Shown in pieces: positions 16,738 to 26,068 of a stretch of 64,000 nucleotides of DNA (position 1 is the first letter of the stretch; every line of letters starts with the position of its first letter). The stretch spans positions 248,001-312,000 of the forward strand of contig NZ_JAPCKK010000011.1 in the NCBI RefSeq assembly GCF_030705605.1. Reading direction: 5' to 3'. This DNA comes from Paenibacillus zeirhizosphaerae (GTDB lineage: Bacteria; Bacillota; Bacilli; Paenibacillales; Paenibacillaceae). The notes under the pieces are model-generated. The model did not search any database. It worked only from the letters and a program-made list of their open reading frames with translations, and was not told where the DNA came from. Made by a program: the position numbers and the translations under genes.

Positions 16738-17409
16738 CTAAACTTTATCAAAACCATCCGCATAGATCGCCATCGCATCCCGCATGAACACAGCCAAGCC
16801 TTCGCCAAAGCGGTCAATATTCTCCTGGAATCGGTTATCTTCAACATACATCTGCCCCAGCCCTTTAAATGCTTCCGGCGTGTAATTGCCAAACCGGGTG
16901 ATAAAACGGTACCAATCCCCGATGATCCTCTGCACCTCGGCAGAATCAGGAGAGCCTTCTTTAAGCTCCGCAAGTTTACGGTAGATGACGTTCATCTCCT
17001 CGGCTGCGGCGCTCTGTTCCTCCCTGTCCATCCCTGCAACAGTCTCATTTGCTTTATTCACCGTTTCATCTCCCCAGCGTTCGCGCGCTTCCTGTTCATA
17101 CGGATTGCTGCTAAAATCAAATCCCTCAAATTTCTCTTGATTCGTCATTTCAATCTCCCCTTTTGCATGCTGTATGGTCTTGTCGATCATGGCGATCATT
17201 TTATCGAGGCGGTCGCGCTTCTCCGACAGCATCCTGCGCTGCAGCTCCAACGCCTCTTCCCGGCTAAAATCGGGGCTGTCCAGAATCTGCTTGATCCGGT
17301 CCAGCGAAAACCCTAGCTCTTTAAAAAACAGAATTTGCTGCAGCCGCTCCAGATTAGCATCCGAAGGGGTCAAGTTGAAAGAATACTGGCCGGAATGCAG
17401 CCCAGGCAA
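16738..17409 (-). CDS. TipA-type MerR regulator lacking its DNA-binding head
   Basis: 223 residues. The C-terminal two thirds match the TipAS antibiotic-binding domain (NPYEQEARERWGD, about 103-115, then MYVEDNRFQENIDRFGEGL). In front is the MerR coiled-coil helix (ILFFKELGFSLDRIKQIL). A complete MerR protein needs about 35 more N-terminal residues for the winged helix; here an in-frame stop lies a few codons before the proposed TTG 17407-17409. Only the wing remnant (TPSDANLERLQQ) remains. Either a decayed gene or a free-standing drug-binding TipAS-like protein. Confidence 0.7.
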   Translation of the reverse strand: MPGLHSGQYSFNLTPSDANLERLQQILFFKELGFSLDRIKQILDSPDFSREEALELQRRMLSEKRDRLDKMIAMIDKTIQHAKGEIEMTNQEKFEGFDFSSNPYEQEARERWGDETVNKANETVAGMDREEQSAAAEEMNVIYRKLAELKEGSPDSAEVQRIIGDWYRFITRFGNYTPEAFKGLGQMYVEDNRFQENIDRFGEGLAVFMRDAMAIYADGFDKV

Positions 17410-17477
17410 TGGGATTAATGGTTAACGACTGGTACAATAGAGTCAACAACCAACCCAGGAAAGGTTCGTGACCCTTT

Positions 17478-19706
17478 ATGCTCCGGTTAAATATGATTAG
17501 AACAGGGTTTCTGCTCGGCATTTCTCTTATTCTGGCTGCTATCATCTATTTCTTTGCCGCCAACTGGGGCGGCCTGGACAGAATCACTAAAATTCTGCTT
17601 TCCGCCGGGCTCCTTGTGCTCTTTTATGGCTTGTCCGCTGCCTTGTCTCGTGTCCGCTCGCCGTTTGTACAGCATGCTTTTCTCTCCAATATGCTGTTGG
17701 TGGCAGGCTGTATCTGCTTCGGCGCTGCTGTTGCACTGCTCGGCCAGTTATATAACTGGCATGCTGACAGCTATTGGTTATACCTGATCTGGTCGGTACC
17801 TGCTGTATTATTCGCCTGGATTACACGGTACAGCCCGTTCTATGTCATCGCCTATACCCTGCTGCATCTGGCTTTATGGTTTTATTTCTTTCCGGCGGCC
17901 TCGTCCTTCGCTTACAGCGATCGGGCTATGATGTATATTGGGCTGCTGTTTGCAGCCATAAATCTGGCGGTGCTGCTGCTGACCTTTACCGAACGCCTGG
18001 TATCCGCTCCACTAAGATACATCAGCTTGATCGTATTTCATGCTTCACTACTGCTGCTGACCAGCGTCTTGGGATACGGGATGGAGGACACCTTGGTGAA
18101 CCTCATCTGGGCGGCCGCGATTATAGCCGGGTTCTACATATTTATTCGGGTCAGATTAAATAAAACCTTGCTGACGCTCAATGCGCTCGCAGCTTCCGCT
18201 TTCGCTGTAGCCAAGTTTTTCGAGCTTGCTTTCAGCTACGCCTCGATTCTCTTTTATGTATGGGGGCTCGTCTTCGTAGCGCTGCTGTTGACCGCCAATG
18301 TCCTGTTCTTTCGTTATCTGAAACAGCTCGGAACTCAATCGGCCAACACGCTTGGGGAGAGCAGTGAGCAATCTGATGTAGCAGAGAAGGCCGAGCATGG
18401 CAGTGAAATGGTCAGCAAGGCCGTGAACCGATTGATCCAGATCACAGGTGTCCTGATTGGCAGCATTTCGTTGATCGGACTTGTGTTTCTCGCGTCGGAC
18501 GGGCTCGATCCGGAGCTTACACTGTACGGCTTGTCATTGCTGTTCACCCTCCCGATGATTGCGGTCTCCCGGATTCATCCGGTCATTCGTTATACGCTCC
18601 TGTCTATTGGTTATGTGGCAGGACTTGTTGCTAGCGTGTTGATGAACCAGTGGGGGTGGACGGCTCTGTTCTGTCTGGTGATTGCCGCAGGCTGGCTGCG
18701 GACGGCAGGACGCATTCAGCTATTCTGGACTCATGCCCTGTTGAACCTGGGGCTTGGTCTTCTGCTGACGCGGAGCCTGAACCTTCCTGGACAGCAGTTA
18801 TGGATTACCCTGCTGATTCTCGCTGTGCTGAACGGACTTCTGTACGCAGCAGCTCCACGAATCCGGCAGGACTTCCGGTGGATCAGAGAATGTACGCTCT
18901 TTCACACCTTGCTTTTCCTGCTGTGGATGACGTTTTTCGAGTATATGTCCGTGTATGTACACGCTCTGGTCAGTGGCCTGTATTTCATCGGGGTCACCCT
19001 GTGTGTCTTTCATTTCATACGCAAGCAACGGACGCAGAAGGCTGTCATTAGCCTCGTATACTGGTGTGCCTTCGTTGCCTTTCAATATTACGATCTGCTG
19101 TGGACCCTGCTTCATAAGTCGGTGACCCTCGCGCTGATCGGGCTTGTGATTCTGGTGATCACATTCTTCGCAGCAAGCCGCCAGCGGCTGCAGGAGTCCG
19201 GAACAAGTCCCGGCATCATCAAATCCGCTCCTTTGCTGACGGTCCTGGTCATTGTACTGCAGTTCGGCTTCATCGGCCTGCAGACCGCAGGAAGCGAAGC
19301 ACTGCTGCGGAACGGCTCCTCCGTCAAACTGGAGCTTGCGCCGGTCGATCCCCGCTCTCTGCTGCAGGGGGACTACGTCGTGCTGAATTACGCGATTTCT
19401 ACCCCTCCGCAATCAGCAGGACCGCAGGATAATCCCGGCAGCCGCAGTAAAGTCAAAGTGGTGCTCACCCCTGACGGTAATGGCCTGCACAGGTTGGCAC
19501 GCTTCTATACCGAGGGCGAACCGTTAGCCGATGGCGAGACGGTGATCAACGGACAACTGAACGGCCATGGCTCGATCTACTACGGGATTGAAAGTTATTT
19601 TGTACCCGAAGGCACCGGGCTTGAGGTAGAGCGGAGCGCCCGTTATGCGTATGTGCGTATAAGCCGCCAAGGCGATGCTCTGCTGGAGCGGCTGGCCAAC
19701 GAATAG
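17478..19706 (+). CDS. DUF2157/GDYXXLXY-domain membrane protein
   Basis: 742 residues with about 16 hydrophobic segments up to residue 590 and an extracytoplasmic C-terminal domain. That domain carries the GDYVVLNY motif (about 635-642) and YYGIESYFVPEGTG, which define the GDYXXLXY family fused to DUF2157. The function is unknown. The usual N-terminal cytosolic region of DUF2157 proteins seems short or absent: the protein enters the membrane within ten residues. AGGAAAGG lies 13 bases upstream of ATG 17478. It is divergent from the headless tipA gene. Confidence 0.82.
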   Translation: MLRLNMIRTGFLLGISLILAAIIYFFAANWGGLDRITKILLSAGLLVLFYGLSAALSRVRSPFVQHAFLSNMLLVAGCICFGAAVALLGQLYNWHADSYWLYLIWSVPAVLFAWITRYSPFYVIAYTLLHLALWFYFFPAASSFAYSDRAMMYIGLLFAAINLAVLLLTFTERLVSAPLRYISLIVFHASLLLLTSVLGYGMEDTLVNLIWAAAIIAGFYIFIRVRLNKTLLTLNALAASAFAVAKFFELAFSYASILFYVWGLVFVALLLTANVLFFRYLKQLGTQSANTLGESSEQSDVAEKAEHGSEMVSKAVNRLIQITGVLIGSISLIGLVFLASDGLDPELTLYGLSLLFTLPMIAVSRIHPVIRYTLLSIGYVAGLVASVLMNQWGWTALFCLVIAAGWLRTAGRIQLFWTHALLNLGLGLLLTRSLNLPGQQLWITLLILAVLNGLLYAAAPRIRQDFRWIRECTLFHTLLFLLWMTFFEYMSVYVHALVSGLYFIGVTLCVFHFIRKQRTQKAVISLVYWCAFVAFQYYDLLWTLLHKSVTLALIGLVILVITFFAASRQRLQESGTSPGIIKSAPLLTVLVIVLQFGFIGLQTAGSEALLRNGSSVKLELAPVDPRSLLQGDYVVLNYAISTPPQSAGPQDNPGSRSKVKVVLTPDGNGLHRLARFYTEGEPLADGETVINGQLNGHGSIYYGIESYFVPEGTGLEVERSARYAYVRISRQGDALLERLANE

Positions 19707-19713
19707 AACAATT

Positions 19714-19753
19714 AGGGGGTGCCCAGGCCAATAGACCTGTTGGGACACCCCCT
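19714..19753 (+). terminator. Hairpin after the GDYXXLXY gene
   Basis: AGGGGGTG (19714-19721) pairs with CACCCCCT (19746-19753), with an inner CCA/TGG. The T run is short, so efficiency is uncertain. It also faces the convergent guanylate-kinase-like gene. Confidence 0.55.
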
Positions 19754-19773
19754 TGCTCCGCGTTACCGCCTAT

Positions 19774-20322
19774 TTATGAATGGAGCAGCCCCTGCCGCAG
19801 AATTCCGATGATGGAGCAAGCCTTGTCCAGGTTGTCATCTGAGTTGCGTATGATAAGGTCACATTGGGACAGCTCCTTCATCTCCCGCTCGAAGTCCGCC
19901 ATGCGCCGCTCAATCTCTTCCGCTGCTGCTCCCCTCTCCTGCAGGCGGCGTCTGCATTGCTCCTTCTCGACGGACACCCCCACCAGCAGCGTTTGTGCGG
20001 GGAACATAGTTTTGATCGCTGCGGCTCCCTTAGCTTCCATGACCGTCGACGTCGGTGTTCCTCCTTCGATAATGTCCCGGATGGACTGCACGGAGGTGCC
20101 GTAAGCATTGCCCTTATATTCATTCATTTCGATCATCAGTCCGCTGTGGAACATCTCCCCAAGCTGCGCTCTCGTCGTAAAATGATAGTCACGCCCGTTC
20201 ACCTCACCCGGCCGGGGTGCTCTGGATGTCCAGGTCACGACCTTGGGCAGCCCGAGCAAGGACTGGAGCGTGCTTTTGCCGGAAGCGCTCGGGCCTTGAA
20301 AAACAATAAGCGAAAAAGACAT
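19774..20322 (-). CDS. Guanylate-kinase-like P-loop protein
   Basis: 182 residues. Walker A is GPSASGKSTL (about 9-18). The guanylate kinase fold follows: SRAPRPGEVNGRDYHF matches the GMP-binding TTR.PR.GE..G.DY.F block, then EYKGNAYGTS and a C-terminal RR-containing lid region. Expected reaction: GMP + ATP to GDP + ADP. Sequence departures (TSRAPRP, MEAKGAAAIK) suggest a paralogue rather than the housekeeping Gmk. GGAGG precedes ATG 20320-20322. Genes on both sides are unrelated in function. Confidence 0.78.
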   Translation of the reverse strand: MSFSLIVFQGPSASGKSTLQSLLGLPKVVTWTSRAPRPGEVNGRDYHFTTRAQLGEMFHSGLMIEMNEYKGNAYGTSVQSIRDIIEGGTPTSTVMEAKGAAAIKTMFPAQTLLVGVSVEKEQCRRRLQERGAAAEEIERRMADFEREMKELSQCDLIIRNSDDNLDKACSIIGILRQGLLHS

Positions 20323-20444
20323 AGGTTCCTCCAATAGATCTGTTGAATTCATGCAGAATCGTCGGGTTGATACAACCAAAATTCTCTTTATTATAACGCC
20401 AACAACTCCGCAGGGGAATTCACAGCTTCCTCCTCAGGCCTCGC

Positions 20445-21137
20445 TCACGTTTTTCTTGTATAGACTCTTTCCGGTCTTCCGACCGTACCGTAGGAGATAT
20501 CTGAGGTCATTTCACCTTTGGCCACAAAATACTCCAAATACCGGCGGGCCGTCGTGCGGCTAAAGCCTGCTCTTCTGCCCAGCTCCTCGGCAGTGATCAC
20601 CTCCGGGCATTCCTGGATAAACGCCCCGATCTTCTCACGTGTCAGCTTATCGATGCCTTTAGGAAAGTAAGACTGCTTCTCCTTGCCCCTATCCTCTGTG
20701 CCCCACAGCAGCCGGTCAATTTCCTCCTGGTCAATTACCTGATCCGGTCCGCCCATGGCCTGCAGCTGCCGGTGATAGGCTTCATAAGACCTCAGCTTCT
20801 CCTGAAACCGCGCAAAGACAACAGGTTTAATCATAAAATCATATACTCCGCGCCGGATGGCTTCCCTGACCGTATCAAAATCCCGGGTCGCCGTAATAAT
20901 GATAACATCGGTCAAAGGATAGTGTGTTTGAATATACCGGAACAGGTCAAGGCCGTCCGTGCGTGGAAAATGCAAATCAAGCAGAACAAGATCAGGCTCC
21001 AGGATTTCCAGATGCTCGTAAGCCTGCTGCTCATCCGTTGCAATGCCGACCACCTCAAATCCTCCGGTCTTCTCGACAAAGCGGCGGTTAATCTCGGCGA
21101 TCCGCGGATCATCCTCAATGATTAATACCCGAATCAT
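20445..21137 (-). CDS. CitB/DctR-type response regulator
   Basis: 230 residues: receiver domain with Asp54 in LVLLDLHFP, and a C-terminal helix-turn-helix (TAEELGRRAGFSRTTARRYLEYF, about 180-203) of the CitT/DcuR class. It begins inside the end of the kinase gene (four-base overlap), so the two are co-translated. Divergent from the TctCBA-malic enzyme operon, which it most likely activates when the kinase senses an external carboxylate. Confidence 0.92.
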   Translation of the reverse strand: MIRVLIIEDDPRIAEINRRFVEKTGGFEVVGIATDEQQAYEHLEILEPDLVLLDLHFPRTDGLDLFRYIQTHYPLTDVIIITATRDFDTVREAIRRGVYDFMIKPVVFARFQEKLRSYEAYHRQLQAMGGPDQVIDQEEIDRLLWGTEDRGKEKQSYFPKGIDKLTREKIGAFIQECPEVITAEELGRRAGFSRTTARRYLEYFVAKGEMTSDISYGTVGRPERVYTRKT

Positions 21138-22732
21138 GGACCTCCCTCCTTTCGCTCGGACAGCGGAATGTTCACTTGAAATACAGTTCCCCGCCCGGGA
21201 GCCGATTGAAAACCGATGCTTCCCCCCAGTTCTTCTACGGCCTGCTTGACAATCGCCAGCCCGAAACCTCTTCCCTGCGCAGCTTTGGTGGAAAAGCCTG
21301 TCTTGAATACATGCTGCGCAGCATCCTCCGGCACGCCTGTTCCACGGTCCGCAATCTCGATGAACAGGCTCCCGTTCCGGTCGGACAGCAGAACGTCGAC
21401 CTGCCTGCGGCCCTCTTCCGCAGCCATAACTGCCTCAAGCGCATTGTCAATCAGGTTGCCGATAATCGTCACCAGGTGGCTCCGGTTCCCCCCTTCAGGG
21501 ATGCGGCGAAAAGAGCTGCGTTCATTCACAGTCAACCCGACCTTCAATTCATTGGCACGGTTAAACTTGCCGATCAGAATGCCGCCGATCATCGGATCGG
21601 GGATCTCCCGCAGGAGAAAATGGATCAGGCTTTGATGCATGTCGGTCTCATAGGTGATCAAATCCATGGCCTCCTGATAGGACTCCAACTGAATCAGCCC
21701 GTAAATGGTATACAGCTTATTGGAGTATTCATGGGTTTGTGTGCGCAGCGCCTCAGCATAGCGCTTCACCTGGGTAAGCTCCTCCGTGACACGCAGCAGC
21801 TCCGATTTGTTACGGAAGCTGGAGACGGCGCCGATCACCTGCTGCTTATGATCATGTATCGGAAGGCGGTTCACGACAACCGTGCTGCCGTTCATCAGCA
21901 TCTCCTGATCAAATTCCGCCCTCCCCGTCCGAATCACCTCCAGCAGGCGGGATTCCGGCAGCACCTCCAGAAGGGGCCTTCCGATAACCCCTGCCTCGTC
22001 TTGCCTGTTCAGCAGCTTCATCGCCGTCTGGTTGACCAGCGTCACACCGCCTTCAGCATTCACGGCAATAATCCCTTCGTGCACGGTTTCCAAAATGGCT
22101 TTCTTTTCCTGATACAGCATACCGATTTCGCGGGGCTCAAGCCCGAAGATGGACCGCTTGACCCGCCGGGCAATCCATATCGCGCCTGCACAGCCGGACA
22201 GCAGGGTGAACACGGCCGCGAGCAGAATGCTGGCCCGATAACCTGCGGTTTCCTGCTGCAGCTTTTCGATGAGAAAACCGACAGACACGACGCCGATCAC
22301 CCGACCGTCCCGGTCAAAGACAGGCGCCTTGCCCCGTACCGAAGACCCCATTGAACCAAGCGCCTCCGAAATAATCGCTTTTCCCTGAAGCACCGGACCA
22401 TTATCGCCTCCGACCATCTTCATGCCGATCCGGTCCGCTATGGGATGCGAATAACGGGTTCCCTCCCGGTTGCCCACCACAATGAATTCGGCGCCGGTTT
22501 CTTCCCTGATCCGCTCCGCCACCGGCTGAATGACAGAGGAGGGATTTTCAGCATCAAAGCCGCTGCGGATCACATCCAGGGACGCTACCGTCTTGGCTAT
22601 TTTCAGTGCGGCCGATCCGGTATTCTGCTGCTGTGTCGTAACTAACATCCGTTCAAAGCTCAGGGTGAGCACAATAATGGTTGCCAGCAGGAGCGTACCG
22701 ATCAGAAGAATAAGTCTTGTCTGCAATCTCAT
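21134..22732 (-). CDS. CitA/DcuS-type sensor histidine kinase
   Basis: 533 residues from ATG 22730-22732, ten bases after GGAGGG. Two membrane segments (about 7-26 and 170-190) flank an extracellular sCache/PASp domain with RYSHPIADRIG, GGDNGPVLQGKA and SVRGKAPVFD, the citrate/dicarboxylate-binding signature of CitA and DcuS. A cytoplasmic PAS follows, then the SPOB-like phospho-acceptor helix with His in QTHEYSNKL and a complete ATPase domain (DNALEA, DRGTGV, GRGFGLAIV). It likely senses a tri- or dicarboxylate such as citrate or malate; residue-level specificity is not deduced. Confidence 0.93.
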   Translation of the reverse strand: MRLQTRLILLIGTLLLATIIVLTLSFERMLVTTQQQNTGSAALKIAKTVASLDVIRSGFDAENPSSVIQPVAERIREETGAEFIVVGNREGTRYSHPIADRIGMKMVGGDNGPVLQGKAIISEALGSMGSSVRGKAPVFDRDGRVIGVVSVGFLIEKLQQETAGYRASILLAAVFTLLSGCAGAIWIARRVKRSIFGLEPREIGMLYQEKKAILETVHEGIIAVNAEGGVTLVNQTAMKLLNRQDEAGVIGRPLLEVLPESRLLEVIRTGRAEFDQEMLMNGSTVVVNRLPIHDHKQQVIGAVSSFRNKSELLRVTEELTQVKRYAEALRTQTHEYSNKLYTIYGLIQLESYQEAMDLITYETDMHQSLIHFLLREIPDPMIGGILIGKFNRANELKVGLTVNERSSFRRIPEGGNRSHLVTIIGNLIDNALEAVMAAEEGRRQVDVLLSDRNGSLFIEIADRGTGVPEDAAQHVFKTGFSTKAAQGRGFGLAIVKQAVEELGGSIGFQSAPGRGTVFQVNIPLSERKEGGP

Positions 22733-22777
22733 GACGGATTCCCTCCTCCCCAAAGAAGCTCTTGGTGTTGTGAACTT

Positions 22778-22823
22778 TATGAACAAAATGATCAATATGC
22801 CCTTTTTTCAACTTATGTTCATA
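22778..22823. promoter_or_regulatory. Inverted repeat in the divergent kinase/tctC promoter region
   Basis: TATGAACA (22778-22785) is repeated in inverse orientation as TGTTCATA (22816-22823). It lies between the divergent kinase and tctC genes and is a candidate site for the response regulator. Confidence 0.4.
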
Positions 22824-22868
22824 TGCTGTGCAGCGGAAATGAGGCATGGTAGTATAAACACACAATAA

Positions 22869-22882
22869 AGTAAGCGTTTACA
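22869..22882 (+). promoter_or_regulatory. cre-like CcpA site before tctC
   Basis: AGTAAGCGTTTACA fits the Bacillus cre consensus with one mismatch. It sits about 48 bp before the tctC start, where CcpA binding would repress the uptake operon during growth on preferred sugars. Confidence 0.6.
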
Positions 22883-22929
22883 AAAAAACTTAAATACTAC
22901 CCATTTATTTATCAAGGAGGAATCGCATC

Positions 22930-23958
22930 ATGAGACAAAACCGGAAATTGTGGGCAGTCATTCTGCTAACGGCTGTTACGGCAATCAGCATGACGGCATG
23001 CGGCGGGTCCGCAGCACCGGGAGCCGGAAAGCAGTCTGCCTCCGGATATCCCGAAAAACCGTTGATTATAACCGCTCCTTCCGGTGCGGGCGGCGGATGG
23101 GATAAAACCGCGAGATCGCTGACCAAGGTGCTGGCGGAAGCCAAGCTCGTCGAGCAAACGATGACGGTCGAAAATAAGCCTGGTGGTGGCGGCACGGTTT
23201 TCCTGGCTGAATATGTGACCAAGGATAAAAATGATCCTTATAAACTGTTCGTCAGCTCTCCACCACTGCTCATCAACAAGCTGAAAAAGGAGGGCAACAG
23301 CCCTTACGGCTACCAGGATGTCACCCCGCTGGGCCAATTGACGAAGGACTACGGTGCCATTGCCGTGGCGGCGGATTCCAAGTACAACGATCTCCAGAGC
23401 CTAATCGCGGACATCAAGGCCAATCCTGCGCAGGTGACGCTCGCGGGCGGCTCTGCACCGGGCTCCATGGATCATTTAATCAGCATTTTACCAGCATTCA
23501 AATCGGGTGTCGACCCGAAAACCATTAAATATCTATCCTACGACGGAGGCGGGGAAGCTATCGCCGCCCTGCTCGGGAATCATGCTGACGCGATTGGAAC
23601 CGACGTCTCCTCGCTCGGCAGCTATCTGAAATCCGGCAAAATCAAGATCCTCGCCGTGACCTCCGCAGAGCGGCTTGACGGCGATTTCAAAGATATTCCG
23701 ACCCTGAAGGAATTGGGCATCGATTCGGAATTCACGATCTGGCGGGGAGCATTCGGGCCGAAGGAGATGACGGAAGAGCAGGTCGCTTACTGGGATACAA
23801 CACTGAAGGCCCTCTCCGAGCATGAGACCTGGAAGCAGGAACTGCAGGCGAATGACTGGCAGAGTGAGTATAGAAACTCCTCCGACTTCACTGCATTCCT
23901 GGCAGAGCAGGACAAAGTCGTGCTTGAACTGCTGACAGCGCTCGGCATGCAAAAATAA
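22930..23958 (+). CDS. tctC: TctC-type tripartite carboxylate transporter binding lipoprotein
   Basis: 342 residues. A lipoprotein signal peptide ends at MTAC (Cys23), so the protein is anchored outside the membrane. The mature part has the Bug/TctC fold: YPEKPLIITAPSGAGGGWDKTAR at the ligand-binding start, ENKPGGGG (about 78), and a C-terminal YW-rich helix region. It delivers a carboxylate to the TctAB channel. AAGGAGG (22914-22920) precedes ATG 22930. First gene of the tctC-tctB-tctA-malic enzyme operon. Confidence 0.93.
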   Translation: MRQNRKLWAVILLTAVTAISMTACGGSAAPGAGKQSASGYPEKPLIITAPSGAGGGWDKTARSLTKVLAEAKLVEQTMTVENKPGGGGTVFLAEYVTKDKNDPYKLFVSSPPLLINKLKKEGNSPYGYQDVTPLGQLTKDYGAIAVAADSKYNDLQSLIADIKANPAQVTLAGGSAPGSMDHLISILPAFKSGVDPKTIKYLSYDGGGEAIAALLGNHADAIGTDVSSLGSYLKSGKIKILAVTSAERLDGDFKDIPTLKELGIDSEFTIWRGAFGPKEMTEEQVAYWDTTLKALSEHETWKQELQANDWQSEYRNSSDFTAFLAEQDKVVLELLTALGMQK

Positions 23959-24015
23959 CATCCAGTGAGGGGAGGATCAGCCCCCCTCGCTGCAAGCATC
24001 AGGAGGTGCATTTCC

Positions 24016-24471
24016 TTGAACAGAACCTTTGACCGTTATGCCAGTATTGTGTTCCTGCTGCTTGGCATCGGGTTCATGTGGCAGAGCACCCGGATCAGTG
24101 CTGCGGCCTACGGCAGTACAGTTGGTCCGAATATTTTTCCTTTCTGCCTGGGCGGGCTGCTGATTCTGCTCAGCATCCGTCTTTTTTACGAAGTATTGAT
24201 CTCCAAGGCGGAACAGCACAAGGAAGCAAAGCTGGATTACAAGCGTTTCCTGCTCATTTTCGGGGCCTCTGTGCTCTATGCTCTCTTATTTGAAACGCTC
24301 GGATACATCCTCGCCACCTTCCTGTTTCTGCTGTTCTGCTTTCAGGTGCTGGAGCGGGGCAAATGGCTAAAATCAGCCCTTATTGCCGTACTTTTTGCCG
24401 TCAGCGTATATGTTATTTTCGTAGTCGTTCTGGAAGGCTCCATGCCCGGCTTCCCGGTATGGTTCTCCTAA
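24016..24471 (+). CDS. tctB: TctB small membrane subunit
   Basis: 151 residues with four hydrophobic segments, the size and topology of TctB (DUF1468). The TTG start at 24016 follows AGGAGGTG (24001-24008); the upstream extension lacks a ribosome binding site and is rich in arginine. The GPNIFPFCLGGLLILL stretch (about 36-51) is typical. It forms the transport complex with TctA; its exact role is not established. Confidence 0.9.
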   Translation: MNRTFDRYASIVFLLLGIGFMWQSTRISAAAYGSTVGPNIFPFCLGGLLILLSIRLFYEVLISKAEQHKEAKLDYKRFLLIFGASVLYALLFETLGYILATFLFLLFCFQVLERGKWLKSALIAVLFAVSVYVIFVVVLEGSMPGFPVWFS

Positions 24472-24492
24472 GCGGCTCAAGGAGGGACATTC

Positions 24493-26019
24493 ATGGGTAC
24501 ACTGCAGTATCTTGCTGAAGGATTCGCCACCGCTCTGCAGTGGCATAATCTGCTGTTCGCTTTTATCGGTGTGCTGATCGGCACAGCCGTCGGCGTGCTC
24601 CCTGGCATCGGGCCGATGAGCGGAGTCGCCCTGCTGATTCCGGTTACAGCCTCAATGACCAGCGGCCTGGGGCCGGAAGAGGCGGCCACGAGCTCCATCA
24701 TTCTGCTTGCAGGTGTATACTACGGAGCGATGTATGGCGGCTCAACCACCTCCATCCTGCTGAATACGCCCGGGGAATCCTCCTCGGTCGTCACAACGCT
24801 GGACGGTTATCAGATGGCCCGGCAAGGCCGGGCCGGAGCGGCGCTCTCGATTGCAGCGATCGGTTCCTTTGCCGCTGGCCTGGTGGCGCTGCTCGCGCTC
24901 ATACTGCTCGCAGACCCACTCTCCAACGTGGCCATCAAGTTTGGACCAGCCGACTATTTCTCCCTGATGCTGCTCGGGCTCTGCGCAGTCAGCGGCCTGG
25001 CCGGCAAATCGGTCACCAAAGCGCTCATCATGACGATCTGCGGGCTGCTGCTCGCCACCATTGGCATGGATACCGTTTCCGGTGTGGCAAGGTTCACCTT
25101 CGATATCCCCATTCTCTATTCCGGGCTTGAATTTTTGACGGTGGCGGTCGGATTGTTCGCACTCGGTGAAGTATTCAAGACCATTCTGGAAAAAGATGCT
25201 TCGGCAGGCAGCACGGCCAAAATCGGCCGCATCCTGCCCACACGCCAGGATCTGAAGGACAGCACCGGACCGATTGCGCGCGGCTCGCTGCTCGGATTTT
25301 TCATTGGCATCCTGCCCGGCGCAGGTGCCACCCTCGCTTCCTTCTTCAGCTATATTATGGAGAAAAAGCTGAGCAAGCAGCCGGAGACGTTTGGCAAGGG
25401 CAACATCGCAGGCGTAGCAGCCCCCGAATCGGCCAATAACGCAGCCTCCGGCGGGGCCATGATTCCACTGCTCACCTTGGGCATACCCGGGTCAGGCACG
25501 ACAGCCATTCTGATGGGCGCCTTGATCATGTATAACATTCAACCAGGCCCTCTGCTCTTTGACGAACATCCCCAGGTGGCTTGGGGGCTCATCGCCAGCA
25601 TGCTGATCGGCAACTTGATGCTGCTGGTGCTCAATATGCCCTTGGTCAAGGTTTTTGCCAAAATCATTCAAACACCGCCGAAATACTTGCTGCCCATTAT
25701 CATCGCCATCTCGGTATTCGGTGTATACGCTGTGCAGGTACAGCTATTTGATCTCCTGCTGCTGCTCGGTTGCGGTGTCATCGGCTTCCTGCTGGCCCGC
25801 AACGACTACCCGCTGGCTCCGCTCGTGCTCGGGCTGGTTCTGGGACCGATGATTGAAAATAACATGCGCCGCGCACTGACCACCTCCAACGGTGACTTTA
25901 TGATTTTCCTGCAGAAGCCGCTGTCCGCCATCTTTCTTCTCATCGCCGTACTCTGGCTGCTTGTACCTATTCTGATGAAGAAGAGAGGGAAAAAGGTGGT
26001 TGTTAACGAAGAAGGTTAG
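24493..26019 (+). CDS. tctA: TctA large membrane subunit
   Basis: 508-residue permease of the tripartite tricarboxylate transporter family, about 12 hydrophobic segments. Family signatures are GVLPGIGPMSGVALLIP (about 35-51), YYGAMYGGSTTSILLNTPGE (about 76-95) and PGAGATLASFFSY plus AAPESANNAASGGAMIPLLTLGIPG in the second half. It carries out Na+- or H+-coupled uptake. AAGGAGG precedes ATG 24493, 21 bp after tctB. Confidence 0.95.
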   Translation: MGTLQYLAEGFATALQWHNLLFAFIGVLIGTAVGVLPGIGPMSGVALLIPVTASMTSGLGPEEAATSSIILLAGVYYGAMYGGSTTSILLNTPGESSSVVTTLDGYQMARQGRAGAALSIAAIGSFAAGLVALLALILLADPLSNVAIKFGPADYFSLMLLGLCAVSGLAGKSVTKALIMTICGLLLATIGMDTVSGVARFTFDIPILYSGLEFLTVAVGLFALGEVFKTILEKDASAGSTAKIGRILPTRQDLKDSTGPIARGSLLGFFIGILPGAGATLASFFSYIMEKKLSKQPETFGKGNIAGVAAPESANNAASGGAMIPLLTLGIPGSGTTAILMGALIMYNIQPGPLLFDEHPQVAWGLIASMLIGNLMLLVLNMPLVKVFAKIIQTPPKYLLPIIIAISVFGVYAVQVQLFDLLLLLGCGVIGFLLARNDYPLAPLVLGLVLGPMIENNMRRALTTSNGDFMIFLQKPLSAIFLLIAVLWLLVPILMKKRGKKVVVNEEG

Positions 26020-26068
26020 AGGGAACATGCAATTTGAATGCAAATCACATGAACCGGAGGGGATTGCC

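Noticed and set aside
21176..22354. 392-codon plus-strand open frame opposite the CitA-type kinase
   Set aside because: Antisense to an intact kinase with all motifs. No independent support despite its length.
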